Position numbers and translations under genes: made by a program
Shown here: positions 27,263 through 35,689 of the stretch, piece by piece
Position numbering within the stretch: position 1 is the stretch's first letter
How the letters are laid out: every line of letters starts with the position of its first letter
The notes under the pieces: generated by a model
Told to the model about the DNA's origin: nothing
Databases searched by the model: none
The model's input: the letters and a program-made list of their open reading frames with translations, nothing else
Assembly (NCBI RefSeq): GCF_004349065.1
Contig: NZ_SMKZ01000041.1
Coordinates: 1 to 61,125, forward strand
Length of the DNA: 61,125 nucleotides
Direction: 5' to 3'
DNA from: Jiangella asiatica
Lineage (GTDB): Bacteria > Actinomycetota > Actinomycetes > Jiangellales > Jiangellaceae

Positions 27263-27363
27263 CGCTTCTCTGTGCCCAGCACTGTGGTAGCGGGAGACGG
27301 CGGCAGCAACCCGGAGGTCGCACGGTGCGGCCTCCGTCACCGTCCCGTAGGAGGACACGGCAC

Positions 27364-27567
27364 ATGGCACAGGGAACCGTCAAGTGGTTCAACGCTGAGA
27401 AGGGCTTCGGCTTCATCGCACAGGACAACGGCGAGCCGGATGTCTTCGTGCACTACTCGGCGATTCAGTCCGACGGCTACCGCACGCTGGACGAGAATCA
27501 GCGGGTGGAGTTCGAGATCACCCAGGGCCCCAAGGGCCCGCAGGCTGACGCGGTTCGTCCGGTCTGA
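27364..27567 (+). CDS. Cold-shock protein, CspA family
   Basis: This 67-residue single-domain cold-shock protein has RNP1 KGFGFI and RNP2 VFVHYSAI and is of normal length. It binds single-stranded nucleic acid and acts as an RNA chaperone. The ATG has GAGGA 9 nt upstream. In the leader, GGAGG (27313-27317) can pair with CCTCC (27331-27335) around a GCAC/GTGC stem, a hairpin just before the ribosome-binding site that could affect translation. A terminator lies further upstream. Confidence 0.95.
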   Translation: MAQGTVKWFNAEKGFGFIAQDNGEPDVFVHYSAIQSDGYRTLDENQRVEFEITQGPKGPQADAVRPV

Positions 27568-27631
27568 TCAACCTGTCATCCCGCTGCTCCCGCGCCGATA
27601 GGTGCGGGGGCAGCGGTGTCTCCGGGACCGG

Positions 27632-28075
27632 TCAGCCCGCCTCGGCCGGCTGCCACTCCCGGTCGCCGAAATCCGGCCGCACCCGCTGATAGAACCCCGA
27701 GAGCAGCGGTGACGAGATCATCAGATCCGCGCTGGTGACGTTGCAGGCAACCCCGATGTTCCACACGGCCGCCAGGCGCAGCAGCGCACGCACGTCGGGG
27801 TCGTGCGGCTGCGGCTCCAGCGGGTCCCAGAAGAAAACCAGCACGTCGATGACACCTTCGGCGATCTTGGCGCCGATCTGCTGGTCACCGCCGACCGGCC
27901 CGGAGAGGAACCGGGTGACCGGCAGGCCGAGCTCGTAGGCGAGCATGGTCCCCGTGGTGCCGGTCGCGTACAACTGGTGCCGAGCCAGCGTGCCGCGGTT
28001 GAACGCGGCCCACTGGAGCAGCTCGACCTTCTTGTTGTCATGGGCCACGAGGGCGATGTGACGGCGCGGGCTCAC
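27632..28075 (-). CDS. mgsA: Methylglyoxal synthase
   Basis: MgsA converts dihydroxyacetone phosphate to methylglyoxal and phosphate, a relief valve when phosphate is limiting. The 147-residue protein shows IALVAHDNKK, TGTTGTM, LSGPVGGDQQIG with the catalytic Asp, and FFWDPLEPQPHDPDV. The GTG at 28075 starts right before the first beta strand. The reading frame extends far upstream but only as antisense of other sequence. It is on the same strand as the FhuF-like gene upstream. Confidence 0.93.
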   Translation of the reverse strand: MSPRRHIALVAHDNKKVELLQWAAFNRGTLARHQLYATGTTGTMLAYELGLPVTRFLSGPVGGDQQIGAKIAEGVIDVLVFFWDPLEPQPHDPDVRALLRLAAVWNIGVACNVTSADLMISSPLLSGFYQRVRPDFGDREWQPAEAG

Positions 28076-28131
28076 CCACCCAGTCTCGGCCGGGCGGGTG
28101 ACGCGGTGGTTACATTCGCCGGCACGGCAGG

Positions 28132-28935
28132 TCACCTCCCGGTGCCGAGGCCGATGCTTCGCATCCACCGCAGCAGCGCCGCGCGCCGCTCGTCGTCGCC
28201 GATGATCGGGCAGGTGACGCAGTAGTCGGCGCCCTCCCGGTAGACGAAGCAGCAGCCGCCGCGGACCAGCCAGCTCGCGGCGAGGTCGTCGTCTACGACG
28301 CGGAACCGCCGCGGCCGGGCGGTCAGCTCGGGCGCGCGCTCCGCCAGTGCGTCGACGATGGCTCCGGCGCCGAGCCAGGCGCCATCGAGCGCGGCGCCGA
28401 GGCCCGGTCCGCTGTCGGTGCCGCGCGGCAGACCGGCGCTGAGCATGATCTGGTGAACGGAGTCCGACACCGCCGCCCACAGCACGCGCTGGCCGACCCG
28501 GGTCAGCTGGTGCACCTGGTCGAAGACCGGCTTGAGGATCGCCACCGCCGGCTCGGCCAGCCGTCGTTCGAAGCCATCGGTCGCCGGCAGGACGACGACC
28601 TGGCGCAGCGCCAGCCGTTCGCAGAAGCCCTGGGCACCGAAGCCGAACCACACCCCGTCCGGGTCGAGGTCGACGACCAGCCCTGCGCCGTACGCACCGG
28701 CGGCCGACGGCCCGACCAGCGTATACGCGAGCCCTTGCGCCAACGCGACCGTGTCACCGATGACACTGCCCGCCGGGCTGGCGCCGCGCGCCGCCGCCAG
28801 CAGGGACGACAGCACAGACCGGTCCGCGAGCTCGCCCGCACCCACCCATCGCACGCCGCGAGCGCCGGGCGCGGACTCGGGCACCGGAACCCCGGGCACC
28901 ACTCGGCAGGCGGCCTCGAACTCCATGACGCGCAT
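28132..28935 (-). CDS. FhuF-like (2Fe-2S) siderophore-iron reductase
   Basis: This 267-residue protein ends with the FhuF-type cluster motif C228-C229-x9-C239-x2-C242 (GGCCFVYREGADYCVTC), which holds a 2Fe-2S centre used to reduce ferric siderophores in the cytoplasm. The rest is poorly conserved, as is normal for the family. I use the ATG at 28935 with GGGAGA upstream; the second ATG at 28926 is possible. No siderophore uptake genes are visible nearby. Confidence 0.82.
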   Translation of the reverse strand: MRVMEFEAACRVVPGVPVPESAPGARGVRWVGAGELADRSVLSSLLAAARGASPAGSVIGDTVALAQGLAYTLVGPSAAGAYGAGLVVDLDPDGVWFGFGAQGFCERLALRQVVVLPATDGFERRLAEPAVAILKPVFDQVHQLTRVGQRVLWAAVSDSVHQIMLSAGLPRGTDSGPGLGAALDGAWLGAGAIVDALAERAPELTARPRRFRVVDDDLAASWLVRGGCCFVYREGADYCVTCPIIGDDERRAALLRWMRSIGLGTGR

Positions 28936-29172
28936 TCTCTCTCTCCCGCGACGAGAGGCTGGTACTGACCACTCGGGTGGCCGTGGATCCGCCTCGCCGG
29001 CGGCGTTTCGGCAGTTCATCCGGGCACTCTCCGGGGCGGCCAGGCAGCCGCCGGAGGAGATAGACGGACCTTTCTGTCCCAAGGCACTTGATAACGAGAA
29101 CGTAACGTGCTTCCGTAGATCCAACGTGGTCAAGCAACCGCCACAGCCCTTCGATTCTGGAGAGGTGTCGGC

Positions 29173-30090
29173 ATGCAGACCCAGGTTTTCTCGTCCACTG
29201 ACGAACGTACGCAACACCACCGCCAGAACACTGACCGGCCTGACCGCAACGAAATCACGAACGACCTGCTCAGGAAGGCCGCGCAGACCAAGGGTGCCGA
29301 GCGCCAGCGGCTGATCGACGAGGTCGTCGTCTTGCATCTTCGCCTGGCGGAGTCCATCGCCCGGCGCTACACCAACCGCGGTATCGAGCGCGACGACCTC
29401 GTCCAGGTCGCCAACCTCGGGCTGGTCAACGCCGCCCAGCGGTTCGATCCCGACCTCGGCAAGGACTTCGTCTCGTTCGCCGTGCCCACCATCACCGGTG
29501 AGGTCAAGCGGTACTTCCGCGACCACGGTTGGACGGTCCGGCCGCCGCGCCGGGTCCAGGAGCTGCACGCGGCCATCTCGGCGGCGTCGGCGGAGATGTC
29601 GCAGGCGCTGGGCACGGCCCCCAGTCCGACCGACCTCGCAGAGCACCTCGGCGTGGAGGTGGAGGACGTGCTCGAGGCCAGCGCATCGCACGAGTGCTTC
29701 ACGGTTGCCTCGATCGACTACCGCGGCAACGACGGCGACGAGACGCCGTTGGCGGACTCGCTCGGCGAGGTGGAGAACGGCTTCGCCCGCGCGGAGGCTG
29801 TGGTCGCCCTGGCGCCGCTCTGTCGTGAGCTGCGCCCTCGCGACCGCCGCATTCTCTACCTGCGCTTCTTCCGCGGCTGGACCCAGCAGGAGATCGCGCA
29901 GGAGCTGGGCGTCACCCAGATGCAGGTGTCGCGGCTGCTGGCGCGCATCCTCACGCAGCTGCGGTCCGGCCTGGGCGTGCCCGAGCCGACGGCGGTCACC
30001 CGCCGCTCGACGGGAACCCAGCGCTCGGCGGAGTCTCAGCGCTCGGCGGGGTCTCAGCGCTCGGCGGGGTCTCAGCGGTCGGCAGCCTGA
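29173..30090 (+). CDS. SigB/SigF-type RNA polymerase sigma factor
   Basis: This 305-residue group 3 sigma factor has region 2 (RRYTNRGIERDDLVQVANLG, RFDPDLGKDFVSFAVPTITG), region 3 (RPPRRVQELHAAI) and region 4 (GWTQQEIAQELGVTQMQVSR). Such sigmas drive general stress responses and are held by anti-sigma factors; none is adjacent. The tail after residue 275 consists of QRSAGS-type repeats encoded by an 18-bp tandem repeat. Its last 95 bp overlap the 3' end of the convergent LysR gene. Confidence 0.92.
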   Translation: MQTQVFSSTDERTQHHRQNTDRPDRNEITNDLLRKAAQTKGAERQRLIDEVVVLHLRLAESIARRYTNRGIERDDLVQVANLGLVNAAQRFDPDLGKDFVSFAVPTITGEVKRYFRDHGWTVRPPRRVQELHAAISAASAEMSQALGTAPSPTDLAEHLGVEVEDVLEASASHECFTVASIDYRGNDGDETPLADSLGEVENGFARAEAVVALAPLCRELRPRDRRILYLRFFRGWTQQEIAQELGVTQMQVSRLLARILTQLRSGLGVPEPTAVTRRSTGTQRSAESQRSAGSQRSAGSQRSAA

Positions 30091-30961
30091 CCCCGAGCAG
30101 ACCGAGCAGGCGGTCGACGGCCGCGCTGCGCCGCTCCACGGCGGGCAGCGCGGCCGACACCGTCCACGACGGTACGGCGTCGGCGATCGTCAGCACGTCG
30201 AGCTCCACGGCGGCCTGCTTGCGCCGGACGTGCTCAGGCACCAGAGCGACACCGAGGCCGTGCCGGACCAGGTCGAGCAGTGTGTGGACGTCGTTGACCT
30301 CCATCATCACCTGGCGCTCGATACCGGCCGCCGCGAACGCGCGGTCGGCGACCTGACGGGCTCCCCAGTCCTCCTGGAAGTCGACGAACGCACAGCCGCG
30401 CAGTTCGTCGAGCTTGATGGTGCCGCTGCCGGCGAGCCGGTGGTCGGGCCGGCAGAGAACGACGACCGCCTCCGCGCCCAGTGGGATCAGCTCGATGTCC
30501 TCCGGCGCCGGACCGACGACCGGAACGAAGGCGACGTCCAGCCGTGCGGTGCGGACGTCGTCGAGCAGGCGGGCCGAGCCGCCCTGGTCCAGCAGCACGT
30601 CCACGCCGGCGTGCGCGGCCCGGAACCGGGCGAGCAGGCCGGGCACGTCGACGGCGCCGAGGCACTGCTCGGTGCCGACCCGCAGGGTCCCCCGTAGCAG
30701 TCCGTTCACCGCGGCGACGGCTTCGCGGGCCGCCTCGACGCTGGCCACGGCTCGGCGTGACTCGGCCAGCAGCGCCCGGCCGGACTCGGTGAGGCTGACC
30801 TGCCGGGTGCTGCGGTGGAAGAGCGCCACGCCCAGCTCGCGTTCCAGCGCGCGGATGGACGCGGACAACCCGGACTGGCTGATCAGCAGGCGCTGGGCGG
30901 CCCGGGTGAAATGGCCTTCCTCGGCGACCGCGATGAAGTGCTCCAAATGCCGCAGTTCCAC
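29996..30961 (-). CDS. LysR-family transcriptional regulator
   Basis: This 321-residue LysR protein has an N-terminal winged helix (LEHFIAVAEEGHFTRAAQRL, ISQSGLSASIRALERELG) and an effector domain (about 90-295). The last 30 residues, with AETPPS repeats, lie beyond the family's usual end and overlap the sigma factor gene in antisense. I chose the GTG at 30961 because the domain begins VELRHLEHF. It is divergent from an aldo/keto reductase, which is its likely target. Confidence 0.88.
   Translation of the reverse strand: MELRHLEHFIAVAEEGHFTRAAQRLLISQSGLSASIRALERELGVALFHRSTRQVSLTESGRALLAESRRAVASVEAAREAVAAVNGLLRGTLRVGTEQCLGAVDVPGLLARFRAAHAGVDVLLDQGGSARLLDDVRTARLDVAFVPVVGPAPEDIELIPLGAEAVVVLCRPDHRLAGSGTIKLDELRGCAFVDFQEDWGARQVADRAFAAAGIERQVMMEVNDVHTLLDLVRHGLGVALVPEHVRRKQAAVELDVLTIADAVPSWTVSAALPAVERRSAAVDRLLGLLGVRLPTAETPPSAETPPSAETPPSAGFPSSGG
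30019..30087. repeat. 18-bp tandem repeat shared by two convergent coding sequences
   Basis: Three full units (30019-30036, 30037-30054, 30055-30072; unit CAGCGCTCGGCGGGGTCT with one base change) and a partial fourth unit (30073-30087) are present. On the plus strand it encodes QRSAGS in the sigma factor tail; on the minus strand it encodes AETPPS in the LysR tail. Copy number may vary between strains. Confidence 0.85.
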
Positions 30962-30969
30962 GATCCAGA

Positions 30970-30985
30970 ATTGTAGCTTCTCAAT
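30970..30985. promoter_or_regulatory. Putative LysR operator between regulator and aldo/keto reductase
   Basis: ATTG (30970-30973) and CAAT (30982-30985) form a short interrupted palindrome of the T-N11-A type in the 108-bp divergent region. Only position and symmetry support it. Confidence 0.35.
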
Positions 30986-31069
30986 CCGTTCGATCTTTCC
31001 TGTTGGACATGCCAGCAGGGCGCGCCGAGACTGAAACCGTTCCCCGACAATCGCACGGAGGTTCCATTC

Positions 31070-31924
31070 ATGCAGTACCGCCGCATCGGCGACGTCCAGG
31101 TGAGCGCCATCGGGCTGGGCGGCATGCCCATGTCGATCGAGGGCCGGCCGGACGAGACCCGCTCGGTCGCCACCATTCACGCGGCACTCGATGCCGGTAT
31201 CACACTCATCGACACCGCCGACGCCTACCAAGTGCACGCCGACGAGGTCGGACACAACGAGCTGCTGATCGCCCGGGCCCTGGCCAGCTACGGCGGCGAC
31301 ACGTCCGACGTCATCGTCGCGACAAAGGGCGGGCACCTGCGACCCGGCGACGGATCGTGGCAGCGCGACGGCTCCCCCGAGCACCTCCGGCAGGCCTGCG
31401 AGGCATCGCTGAAGCGGCTGGGCGTTGACGCCATCGGCCTGTACCAGTTCCACCGGCCCGATCCGACCGTGCCTTACGAGGACTCCGTCGGCGCCCTACG
31501 CGACCTGCTCGACGAAGGCAAGATCCGGATGGCCGGCATCTCCAACGCCAACCCGGAACAGATCCGGCTGGCTGACTCCGTCCTGGGTGGCCGGCTGGTG
31601 TCGGTGCAGAACCAGTACTCGCCGCGGTTCCGCAGCAGCGAGCCGGAGCTGGTCCTCTGCGACGAGCTCGATATCGCGTTCCTGCCCTGGAGCCCGCTTG
31701 GCGGCATCTCCAGCGCCGCCGAGCTGGGTTCGAGGCACCAGGTGTTCGGCCGCATCGCGGCCGCGCACGGTGTCAGCCCGCAGCAGGTCTGCCTGTCCTG
31801 GATGCTGGCCAAGAGCGAGCGCGTCGTGCCGATCCCCGGCTCCAGCCGCCCGGAGACCATCCGCGACTCCGCGGAAGCGGTGAACCTGGTGCTCGACGAG
31901 GCCGAGCTGGCCGAGCTGGGCTGA
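31070..31924 (+). CDS. Aldo/keto reductase
   Basis: This 284-residue NADPH-type oxidoreductase has the catalytic tetrad Asp48, Tyr53, Lys86 and His128 and the family segment GISNANPEQI. The C-terminal cofactor-binding part includes PIPGSSRPETIRDS. The ATG has GGAGG upstream. The substrate is unknown; control by the divergent LysR regulator is inferred. Confidence 0.9.
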   Translation: MQYRRIGDVQVSAIGLGGMPMSIEGRPDETRSVATIHAALDAGITLIDTADAYQVHADEVGHNELLIARALASYGGDTSDVIVATKGGHLRPGDGSWQRDGSPEHLRQACEASLKRLGVDAIGLYQFHRPDPTVPYEDSVGALRDLLDEGKIRMAGISNANPEQIRLADSVLGGRLVSVQNQYSPRFRSSEPELVLCDELDIAFLPWSPLGGISSAAELGSRHQVFGRIAAAHGVSPQQVCLSWMLAKSERVVPIPGSSRPETIRDSAEAVNLVLDEAELAELG

Positions 31925-31954
31925 CGCCGTCGCTGACCCTCAGGGCCGGCGCCG

Positions 31955-32341
31955 TCAGCTGACGGCGTCGGCCCAGCGGCTGCTCAGCGAGGCCTGCCGA
32001 GCCGCCATGGACGCCTCGAGGGCGTCGCCGATCTCGTCGTAGAACCGCGGTGTCGAGCCACTGGCTGCCTCCTGGACCTGCGATCGGACGCCGATCTCGC
32101 GGGTCACGATGCAGACTCCGCCGCCACGTGCCTGAATACGGTGGTGCAGGTCGACCAGCGCGGACACCGCCGACGGGTGCACCGCGGACGCCTTGCCCAG
32201 GTCGAGGACCACGTGCTGGCTGTCGGCGGCCGCCGCCGCGCCGTGAATCTCGTTCACCCGGCTGGCGTCGACATCGCCGGGAACGGTGAGGATCGTGCAG
32301 CCGCCGAAATCGCGGCACTGCACGGTGACGTCGTTGCTCAC
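31955..32341 (-). CDS. STAS-domain protein (anti-sigma-factor antagonist-like)
   Basis: This 128-residue single STAS domain reads ILTVPGDVDASRVNEIH, then VVLDLGKASAVHPSAVSALV. The Ser in the HPSAVS turn occupies the place phosphorylated in SpoIIAA-type antagonists. It may act in a partner-switch pathway controlling one of the stress sigma factors of this window, but no cognate kinase is adjacent. I chose the GTG at 32341 since it starts just before the first strand; upstream residues are low complexity. Confidence 0.75.
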   Translation of the reverse strand: MSNDVTVQCRDFGGCTILTVPGDVDASRVNEIHGAAAAADSQHVVLDLGKASAVHPSAVSALVDLHHRIQARGGGVCIVTREIGVRSQVQEAASGSTPRFYDEIGDALEASMAARQASLSSRWADAVS

Positions 32342-32768
32342 GGACGCTTCACCACCATCTGTCTGCGTAGGCGAGGGACTCCGCCTTCCCTGCCCGTGCC
32401 CTTGCGATCGGACCGGGGGCGCGACGCTGTCGCACCGGTCCGCTTCCATCCGACGCCTACCATTACTGAGCGTCGCATCTTGTGTCAAGACCGTTCGGGA
32501 TCATGATGCGGACGTCACTGTGGCACGTCGCGCCGCCGGAATCAAGATCCTTTGCGCAAGACGGGCCGGAGGGTGCACAGCGCGGCGGCACGGTGCGCCG
32601 GAGCGCTGGAAAACTCATCGCGATCGCGTGCAACCGGCGTGGGCGCCTGTGCGTCATGGAAGTGACGAGGGCGCCGAGCAGCGACGGCGCCCTGGTCACG
32701 GGGGTGCCCGCGCCGCAAGGCGCAGCGGGTGGCCGGGCCCACGCAGCGACGTGGGCCCGGAGCCCCTC
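32342..32768. other. 427-bp region without a gene, holding a cluster of hairpins
   Basis: No credible coding sequence was found. From 32668 to 32760 there are three hairpins: AGGGCGCC (32668-32675) with GGCGCCCT (32686-32693); CCCGC-GCC-GCAA-GGC-GCA-GCGGG around 32707-32729, with a GCAA tetraloop; and CCGGGCCCAC (32733-32742) with GTGGGCCCGG (32751-32760). The first and third loops both contain GCAGCGAC. The third is well placed as the cutA terminator, 8 bp past its stop. Confidence 0.6.
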
Positions 32769-33086
32769 TCAGCTGGTCTCTTCGCTCACCCACGACAGAT
32801 AGGCGGCGCTGCCGCCGGCCACCTGCACCACCACGATCTCCGGCACGTCGTAGCCGTGCATCGCCGCCAGGTACTCGATCAGCGCATCGGCCCGGCCGGC
32901 CACGGTCTTGATCTCGAGCCGCCACTCCGGCTCGGTGCGCACCACACCCTCCCACCGGTAGACACTGGTGATCGGGATGATCTGAGCGCACGCGCCGAGC
33001 CGGCCCGCGACGACACCGGCGGCCAGCTCGCGCGCGGCCGCCTCGCTGTCCGTGGTCGTGATGACGACGACGTGCTCTGCATCCAC
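32769..33086 (-). CDS. cutA: CutA-like divalent cation tolerance protein
   Basis: This 105-residue trimeric ferredoxin-like protein matches CutA in full: VVITTTDSEAAARELA, GRLGACAQIIPI, YRWEGVV and YDVPEIVVVQV. The biochemical role of CutA is still debated. The GTG start has no ribosome-binding site, but TAGCCT lies exactly 7 nt upstream on the minus strand, a leaderless pattern. A hairpin follows its stop. Confidence 0.92.
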   Translation of the reverse strand: MDAEHVVVITTTDSEAAARELAAGVVAGRLGACAQIIPITSVYRWEGVVRTEPEWRLEIKTVAGRADALIEYLAAMHGYDVPEIVVVQVAGGSAAYLSWVSEETS

Positions 33087-33093
33087 GCCAGCC

Positions 33094-33099
33094 AGGCTA
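33094..33099 (-). promoter_or_regulatory. -10 box of leaderless cutA promoter
   Basis: On the minus strand this reads TAGCCT, 7 nt before the GTG at 33086. Confidence 0.5.
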
Positions 33100-33233
33100 G
33101 TGCCGCGACCGGAATCGTTGCGTCGTTCGACGGTTGTCGGCGCGACCGCGGCCCTGTCGACAACTTGGTATGGTGCCCAGGTCGCACCGCTCGGAGGGTA
33201 CGGGAGCGCGCGAGGGGAGAGGACCAGGCGACG

Positions 33234-34085
33234 ATGCAGGCGTCAGAGGTCCCGCGTGCGGTGGCTGCGGCCAGGTCGATCGCCTCGTCACTCGACCTTG
33301 CAGCCGACGACGCGATCGTTCTCCATGACTCGAACAAGCTCACTCTGCGCCTGCTGCCCTGTGACGTCCTGGCCCGGGTAGCACCTGTAGCGCATCAGGT
33401 CGCGCACTTCGAAGTCGAGCTTGCTCAAGGCCTCGCCGAGTCCGGGAGCCCGGTGGCTGCTCTCGAGCGTCGAGTGGAGCCACGCGTGTACGAGCGTGAT
33501 GGCTTCGTCGTCACGCTGTGGACCTACTACGAACCCGCGACGCCTCGAGAGGTCTCACCAGCCGACTACGCCGATGCTCTCGAGCGGCTGCATGCCGGTA
33601 TGCGCAAGCTCGATGTCCCTGCGCCGCACTTCACGGACCGAGTCGAGCAGGCCCAACGACTCGTGGCAAGCCGCGACCACACGCCGGCGCTCGCCGATGC
33701 GGACCGGGAGCTCCTCGGCAACACGTTACGAAGCCTGAGACGAGTGATCGGCGAGCGTGGCGGCGCCGAGCAGCTACTGCACGGCGAGCCGCACCCAGGC
33801 AACCTGCTGACCACGAAGAACGGGCTGCTGTTCATCGACCTCGAGACGTGTTGCCGTGGCCCGGTCGAATTCGACCTCGCCCATGCGCCCGAAGAAGTCG
33901 CCGAGCACTATCCGCGCGTCGATCAAGATTTGCTCCGCGAGTGCCGGATCCTCGTGCTGGCGGTGGTCACGACGTGGCGCTGGGATCGAGGCGACCAACT
34001 CCCAAACGGACGCCAGCTCGGTACGGAGTGGCTCGGCCAGATCCGCGCAGCGCTCGATCGCGGCGGGCTGGATACTCGCGGTTGA
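33234..34085 (+). CDS. Phosphotransferase of the APH superfamily
   Basis: This 283-residue protein has the kinase-like catalytic motif LLHGEPHPGN (His183-Asn190) and the metal-binding Asp202 in LLFIDLETC. The usual catalytic Asp of HGD is Glu185, as in many uncharacterised members. Substrates range from drugs to sugars and amino alcohols, and nothing here points to antibiotic resistance. The ATG has GAGGGGAGAGGA upstream. Its third-position GC is somewhat lower than in flanking genes, so recent transfer is possible. Confidence 0.75.
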   Translation: MQASEVPRAVAAARSIASSLDLAADDAIVLHDSNKLTLRLLPCDVLARVAPVAHQVAHFEVELAQGLAESGSPVAALERRVEPRVYERDGFVVTLWTYYEPATPREVSPADYADALERLHAGMRKLDVPAPHFTDRVEQAQRLVASRDHTPALADADRELLGNTLRSLRRVIGERGGAEQLLHGEPHPGNLLTTKNGLLFIDLETCCRGPVEFDLAHAPEEVAEHYPRVDQDLLRECRILVLAVVTTWRWDRGDQLPNGRQLGTEWLGQIRAALDRGGLDTRG

Positions 34086-34120
34086 CCCGGGCCTTCGAGG
34101 TCGCCGGCCGTGCTGAACGG

Positions 34121-35113
34121 CTACCTGCCCGGACGCAGCGGCCGGGTCGGACCGCCTTCACCGTCGGCCAGCCCGGTCAGCAGCTCGGTCAGGGCCTCCC
34201 GACCGGTGAACGCCGGGCGCCAGCCCAGTTCGCGCCGGGCCCGCCCACTGTCCAAGGTCGGCAGGCTGAGCAGCAGTGACAGCAGCTGCTCATCGGCGGG
34301 CACCAGGCGCAGCCGCCACCCGGCGCCGACGACGGCACGGGCGACCCCGGGTGGGACGGTGACGGTGCGGGCCTGGAAGACCTCGCCGAGCCCCGCGGCG
34401 TCGATCACATCGTCGGTAGCGAGGTTGAACGCACCGGACGCCGTCGCGCGCACGGCCAGCCGGACGGCCGCCCCGACGTCGTCGGCGTGGACGGCCTGGA
34501 AGCGGAGGCCGGCCGGAACCGCGAGCAGCGGCAGCCGGCCTGGCCGCACCAGCCTGCGCGGCAGCAGCGGGCCGGCGAAGATCCTGCCCTGTGAGCTGGC
34601 CGAGGCCCGCTGGAACGCGAAGGAGGGACGCAGCCGCACCACCCGGATGTCAGAATGGCGCAGCTCGAAGGCGTCGAGGAAGCGTTCCAGGTAGGCCTTC
34701 TCGCGCCCGTAAGCGACCGTGGGGATGCTGTGCGTGGGCCAGGTCTCGTCCACTCGCCGGCCGGCACCGGGCGAGTACGCGCCCACCGACGACACGTAGA
34801 CCAGCGTGCGAGCGCCGGCGGCGGCCGCCGCCTCGAACGTCGCGATCCCACCGCGGACGTTCACGTCCCAGGTGGCCAGCGGGTCGTGGGTCGGCTGGAA
34901 GGCCCAGGCGAGGTGGACGACGGCGTCGGCGCCCGACAGGTGCTCGGCCAGGCGGGGCGAGCGGACGTCGGCTTCGACGAACTCGGTGCGCGGGGGCCGC
35001 CAGGCGGGCCGGCGCCGCGCGATCCCGGTGACCTCGACGTCGTTGTCGCTGGTCAGCGCGGTCACCGCGCTGGTGCCGAGGTTGCCCGTGGCGCCGGTCA
35101 CCACGATGTGCAT
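34121..35113 (-). CDS. NAD-dependent epimerase/dehydratase (extended SDR)
   Basis: This 330-residue Rossmann enzyme has TGATGNLG at the nucleotide site, Ser109 and Y135-G-R-E-K139 as catalytic residues, and an Asp (VEADV) that prefers NAD-type contacts. The C-terminal part is typical of atypical or nucleoside-sugar epimerases; the substrate is unknown. The ATG has GGAGG upstream, and its start is 9 nt after the stop of the hypothetical gene at 35122-35649, so they form an operon. Confidence 0.85.
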   Translation of the reverse strand: MHIVVTGATGNLGTSAVTALTSDNDVEVTGIARRRPAWRPPRTEFVEADVRSPRLAEHLSGADAVVHLAWAFQPTHDPLATWDVNVRGGIATFEAAAAAGARTLVYVSSVGAYSPGAGRRVDETWPTHSIPTVAYGREKAYLERFLDAFELRHSDIRVVRLRPSFAFQRASASSQGRIFAGPLLPRRLVRPGRLPLLAVPAGLRFQAVHADDVGAAVRLAVRATASGAFNLATDDVIDAAGLGEVFQARTVTVPPGVARAVVGAGWRLRLVPADEQLLSLLLSLPTLDSGRARRELGWRPAFTGREALTELLTGLADGEGGPTRPLRPGR

Positions 35114-35121
35114 GGAACCTC

Positions 35122-35649
35122 CTACGCGGCTGTCTCGATGCCGAAAACCCGCTCGACGGCGCGCACCCGCAGTGCCTCCACGAGCGAGGCCTGCCGCACC
35201 GCCCGGTCGATAAGCTCGTCCACCCGGGAGGGGTCCGGGCGGCCGTGCTCGGCGCCGATCGTGCGCAGCGTCCGCCAGCCGTTGGCCTGCCCCTCGATCC
35301 CCAGCCGCAGCATCTCCAGCTCGACGATCGTGCTCAGCGGCGAACGGGTCAGCAGGTGACCGTTGAACTTCAGTCGGCCGGCCAGCTCGGCGGCGGCCGC
35401 CGTGTAGAGCTTGTAGCGGCGCACCGGTACCCCGAGCTCGCCCATGAACTGGGTCAACGCGGTGCGGTCCCGCGCGAGGTCGTCGGCCAGGTCCGACAGC
35501 TGCTCCCCCGCGGCCGCCCCTTCCAGGCGGCGAGCCAGCCGTCGCCCCAGCTGGGCGGTCGCCGCGGCACCGGCCAGATGGTCGTTGAGGTAGATGCCGA
35601 GCAGGCCGGGCTCGGGCCCGATGGTGTGGTTGCTGGCAGGGGTGGGCAC
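35122..35649 (-). CDS. Conserved helical protein of unknown function
   Basis: This 175-residue protein is mainly alpha-helical, with LLGIYLNDHLAGAAATAQLG at the start and two further amphipathic helices rich in Arg and Glu. The layout resembles ferritin-like four-helix proteins, but I see no clear metal-ligand set. I chose the GTG at 35649 because AAGGAG lies 6 nt upstream; the frame extends to 35715 without support. It is co-transcribed with the epimerase gene. Confidence 0.7.
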   Translation of the reverse strand: MPTPASNHTIGPEPGLLGIYLNDHLAGAAATAQLGRRLARRLEGAAAGEQLSDLADDLARDRTALTQFMGELGVPVRRYKLYTAAAAELAGRLKFNGHLLTRSPLSTIVELEMLRLGIEGQANGWRTLRTIGAEHGRPDPSRVDELIDRAVRQASLVEALRVRAVERVFGIETAA

Positions 35650-35689
35650 CGCGTCTCCTTCCGCCTGGGTTGCCGTACGCATTCGACGG

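Noticed and set aside
30019-30087. Possible CRISPR-like array
   Set aside because: The units are contiguous 18-bp repeats without spacers and lie within coding sequence.
33234-34085. Antibiotic resistance phosphotransferase
   Set aside because: Only superfamily motifs are present, with Glu in place of the usual catalytic Asp; nothing ties it to a drug substrate.
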